Shown here in pieces: positions 62,863 to 64,000 of a DNA stretch of 64,000 nt (positions are counted from its first letter, which is position 1; each line of letters begins with the position of its first letter). The stretch covers positions 806,001 through 870,000 of the forward strand of contig NW_027480597.1 in the NCBI RefSeq assembly GCF_051401765.1. The letters are read 5' to 3'. The notes under the pieces were generated by a model. It was not told the DNA's origin, searched no databases, and saw nothing but the letters and a program-made list of their open reading frames with translations. The translations under genes and the position numbers were made by a program. The DNA is from Calliopsis andreniformis. Its lineage: Eukaryota; Arthropoda; Insecta; Hymenoptera; Andrenidae.

Positions 62863-64000
62863 AAGGATATGGCTATGTCTACGGCTGCTGCGGCTCTGGC
62901 TCTCGCTGCTATGGATATGCCTATGGCTGCTATGGCTATGGCTATGGCTGCTATGGCTGTGGTTATGGCTGCAATGGCTATGGCAATGGCTGCTATGGCT
63001 ATGGCTATGGCTGCGGCTGCTATGGCTACGGCTGCTGTGGCTATGGCTATGGCTGCTATGGCTATGATTATGTCTATGGCTGCTAAGGCTATGGCTATGT
63101 CTACGGCTGCTGTGACTCTGGCTCTGGCTGCTATGGCTCTGGCTGCTATGGCTATGGCTATGGCCGCTATGGCTGTGGTTATGGCTGCTATGGCTATGGC
63201 AATGGCTGCTATGGCTATGGCTATGGCTATAGCTGCTATGGCTATGGCTATGACTATGGCTATTGCTGCTAAGGCTATGGCGATGGCTATGGCTGCTATG
63301 GCTATGGCTATGGCTGCTATGGCTGTGGCTATGTCTGCTATGGCTATGGCTATGGCTGCTATGGCTATGGCTATGGCTGCTATGGCTATGGCTATGGCCA
63401 TGGCTGCTATGGCTATGGCTATGGCTATGACTGCTATGGCTATGGCTATGGCCGCTATGGATATGGCTATGGCTATGGCTGCTATGGCTACGGCTTTGGC
63501 TACTATGGCCATTGGTATGGCTGCTATGGCTATGGCTATGGCTATGACTGCTATGGCTATGGCTATGGCTGCTGTGGGTATGGCTAAGGCTGCTATGGCT
63601 ATGGCTATGGCTGCTATGGCTACGGCTTTGGCTACTATGGCCATTGCAATGGCTGCTATGGCTATGGCTATGGCTGCTATGGCTATGGCTATAGCTATGA
63701 CTGCTATGGCTATGACTATGGCTGCTATGGGTATGGCTATGCCTATGGCTGCTATGGCTATGGCCATGACTGCTATGGCTGTGGCTATGACTGCTCTGGC
63801 TATGGCTATGGCTGCTATGGCTATGGCTATGGCTGCTATGGCTATGGCTATGGCTGCTACGGCTATGGCTATGGCTATGGCTATGGCTGCTATGGCTATG
63901 GCTGTTATGGCTATGGCTATGGCTATGACTGCTATGGCTATGGCTATGGCTGCTATGGCTATCGCTATGGCTGCTATGGCTATGGCTACGGCTGCTATGG
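62863..64000 (+). repeat. Right three-anchor HOR, copy 4 (cut by window end)
   Basis: Anchor at 62863. It shares the 111-bp insertion of copy 3 (ACG at 63028 to GCC at 63163 is 135 bp, as in copy 3, versus 24 bp in copy 1) but keeps the 63-bp piece that copy 3 lacks, so it is not a simple descendant of copy 3. The array continues beyond the window. Confidence 0.8.

Larger units (their letters stand above)
1..64000 (+). repeat. Satellite array of GCT+(GCTATG)n monomers filling the window
   Basis: All bases belong to one head-to-tail array in a single orientation. Hexamer GCTATG runs are punctuated by a doubled GCT, giving 15-, 21- and 27-bp monomers (n=2, 3, 4) and occasional longer ones; 361-590, for example, reads n = 3,3,3,4,2,4,4,3,4. 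Variants are scattered point changes: ATG to GTG, CTG, TTG, ACG, AAG, ATA, ATC or ATT; GCT to TCT, CCT, ACT, GAT, GTT, GGT, GCC, GCA or GCG. I found no inversion, insertion element or non-repeat spacer. The array runs off both ends, so its full length and flanks are unknown. Satellite DNA is certain; centromeric, subtelomeric or other location cannot be told from here. Confidence 0.98.
1..64000 (+). other. Register-1 open frame, Ala-Met-rich, probably not a gene
   Basis: Reading from base 1 in triplets gives alternating Ala and Met codons with Ala-Ala doublets and scattered Val, Leu, Thr, Lys, Ser, Pro, Asp, Gly and Ile. I saw no in-frame TAA, TAG or TGA and no loss of phase across about 21,333 codons; both ends run out of the window. 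Rare residues include Cys and His (the TGTGTG words), Asn, Glu, Tyr and Phe; I saw no Arg, Trp or Gln. Openness is largely built in, since GCT and ATG are each at least two changes from a stop. In a hand count of 5041-5640, single changes fell about 17:12:12 on codon positions 1, 2 and 3, which does not suggest protein constraint. There is no visible start region, intron or domain. It is recorded as a structural property, with low belief that it is translated. Confidence 0.12.

Noticed and set aside
45813..63767. Minus-strand open frame of about 5,984 Ile-Ala-rich codons, with a similar 1,692-codon frame at 40614-45692
   Set aside because: The reverse complement of GCTATG read as ATA GCC has no stop, so length is automatic. 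Both frames end at the same TTA (GCTTATATGG) in duplicated copies. There is no domain, no composition change and no ribosome-binding or start context. Not called as genes.
1..64000. CRISPR array
   Set aside because: No unique spacers between repeats; the supposed spacers are the same hexamers, and there are no cas-like genes.
1..64000. Telomere or simple microsatellite
   Set aside because: GCTATG is not a known telomere repeat unit that I recognise, and the regular extra GCT plus multi-kilobase HORs go beyond a simple microsatellite.
1..64000. Embedded transposon, tRNA, rRNA or promoter
   Set aside because: Every row is hexamer-derived. I found no inverted terminal repeats, poly-A tract, AT-rich box or foreign sequence.
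1..64000. Assembly or simulation artefact
   Set aside because: Cannot be excluded without reads, but private point differences between HOR copies and precise recombination footprints look like real array evolution rather than a copied block.

Overview
The whole 64,000-base window is one uninterrupted head-to-tail tandem-repeat array (satellite DNA). I see no recognisable protein gene, RNA gene, transposon, CRISPR array, promoter or unique-sequence spacer. The building block is the hexamer GCTATG. Short runs of it are separated by one extra GCT, giving monomers of the form GCT+(GCTATG)n. Most have n=3 (21 bp), with frequent n=2 (15 bp) and n=4 (27 bp) and a few longer. The consensus monomer is about 52% GC and lacks CpG. 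The given strand is rich in G and T.

The array is layered into higher-order repeats (HORs), which I mapped by hand from rare variant words. (1) At 1-25.5 kb, a roughly 4.0-kb HOR has copies starting at 4445, 8453, 12455, 15053 and 18440. It is interrupted by a 2.2-kb module (2240-4444) that recurs at 12848-15052 and partly at 24395-25258. (2) At 25.7-30.56 kb, shorter blocks are spaced 1857 and 1902 bp. (3) At 30.57-39.62 kb there are two copies of a 4527-bp HOR with internal 639-bp duplications. (4) At 39.1-46.9 kb, a 2.6-kb block is duplicated at an offset of 5199 bp; it carries the most divergent short island of the window. (5) At 48.7-64 kb there is a three-anchor HOR whose successive copies are 4332, 4707 and 5142 bp, followed by a partial copy. 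Block boundaries fall in shared repeat words, as expected for unequal exchange or replication-based amplification.

Every length difference I could measure is a multiple of three, and one triplet register holds from base 1 to base 64,000. As a result the register-1 frame (Ala-Met-rich) and its exact antisense (Ser-His-rich) show no stop anywhere, and a second antisense frame (Ile-Ala-rich) is open for about 18 kb. I do not call these genes. The hexamer itself is stop-free in five of six frames, and a hand count of variants shows no excess of third-position changes. The fixed triplet register is still the main coding-related question worth testing.

The sequence does not identify the organism. 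A homogenised, nested satellite this long suggests eukaryotic, probably heterochromatic DNA, but that is inference. The most interesting non-gene property is strand-specific: RNA from the given strand is self-complementary if G.U pairs are allowed, while RNA from the other strand is not.
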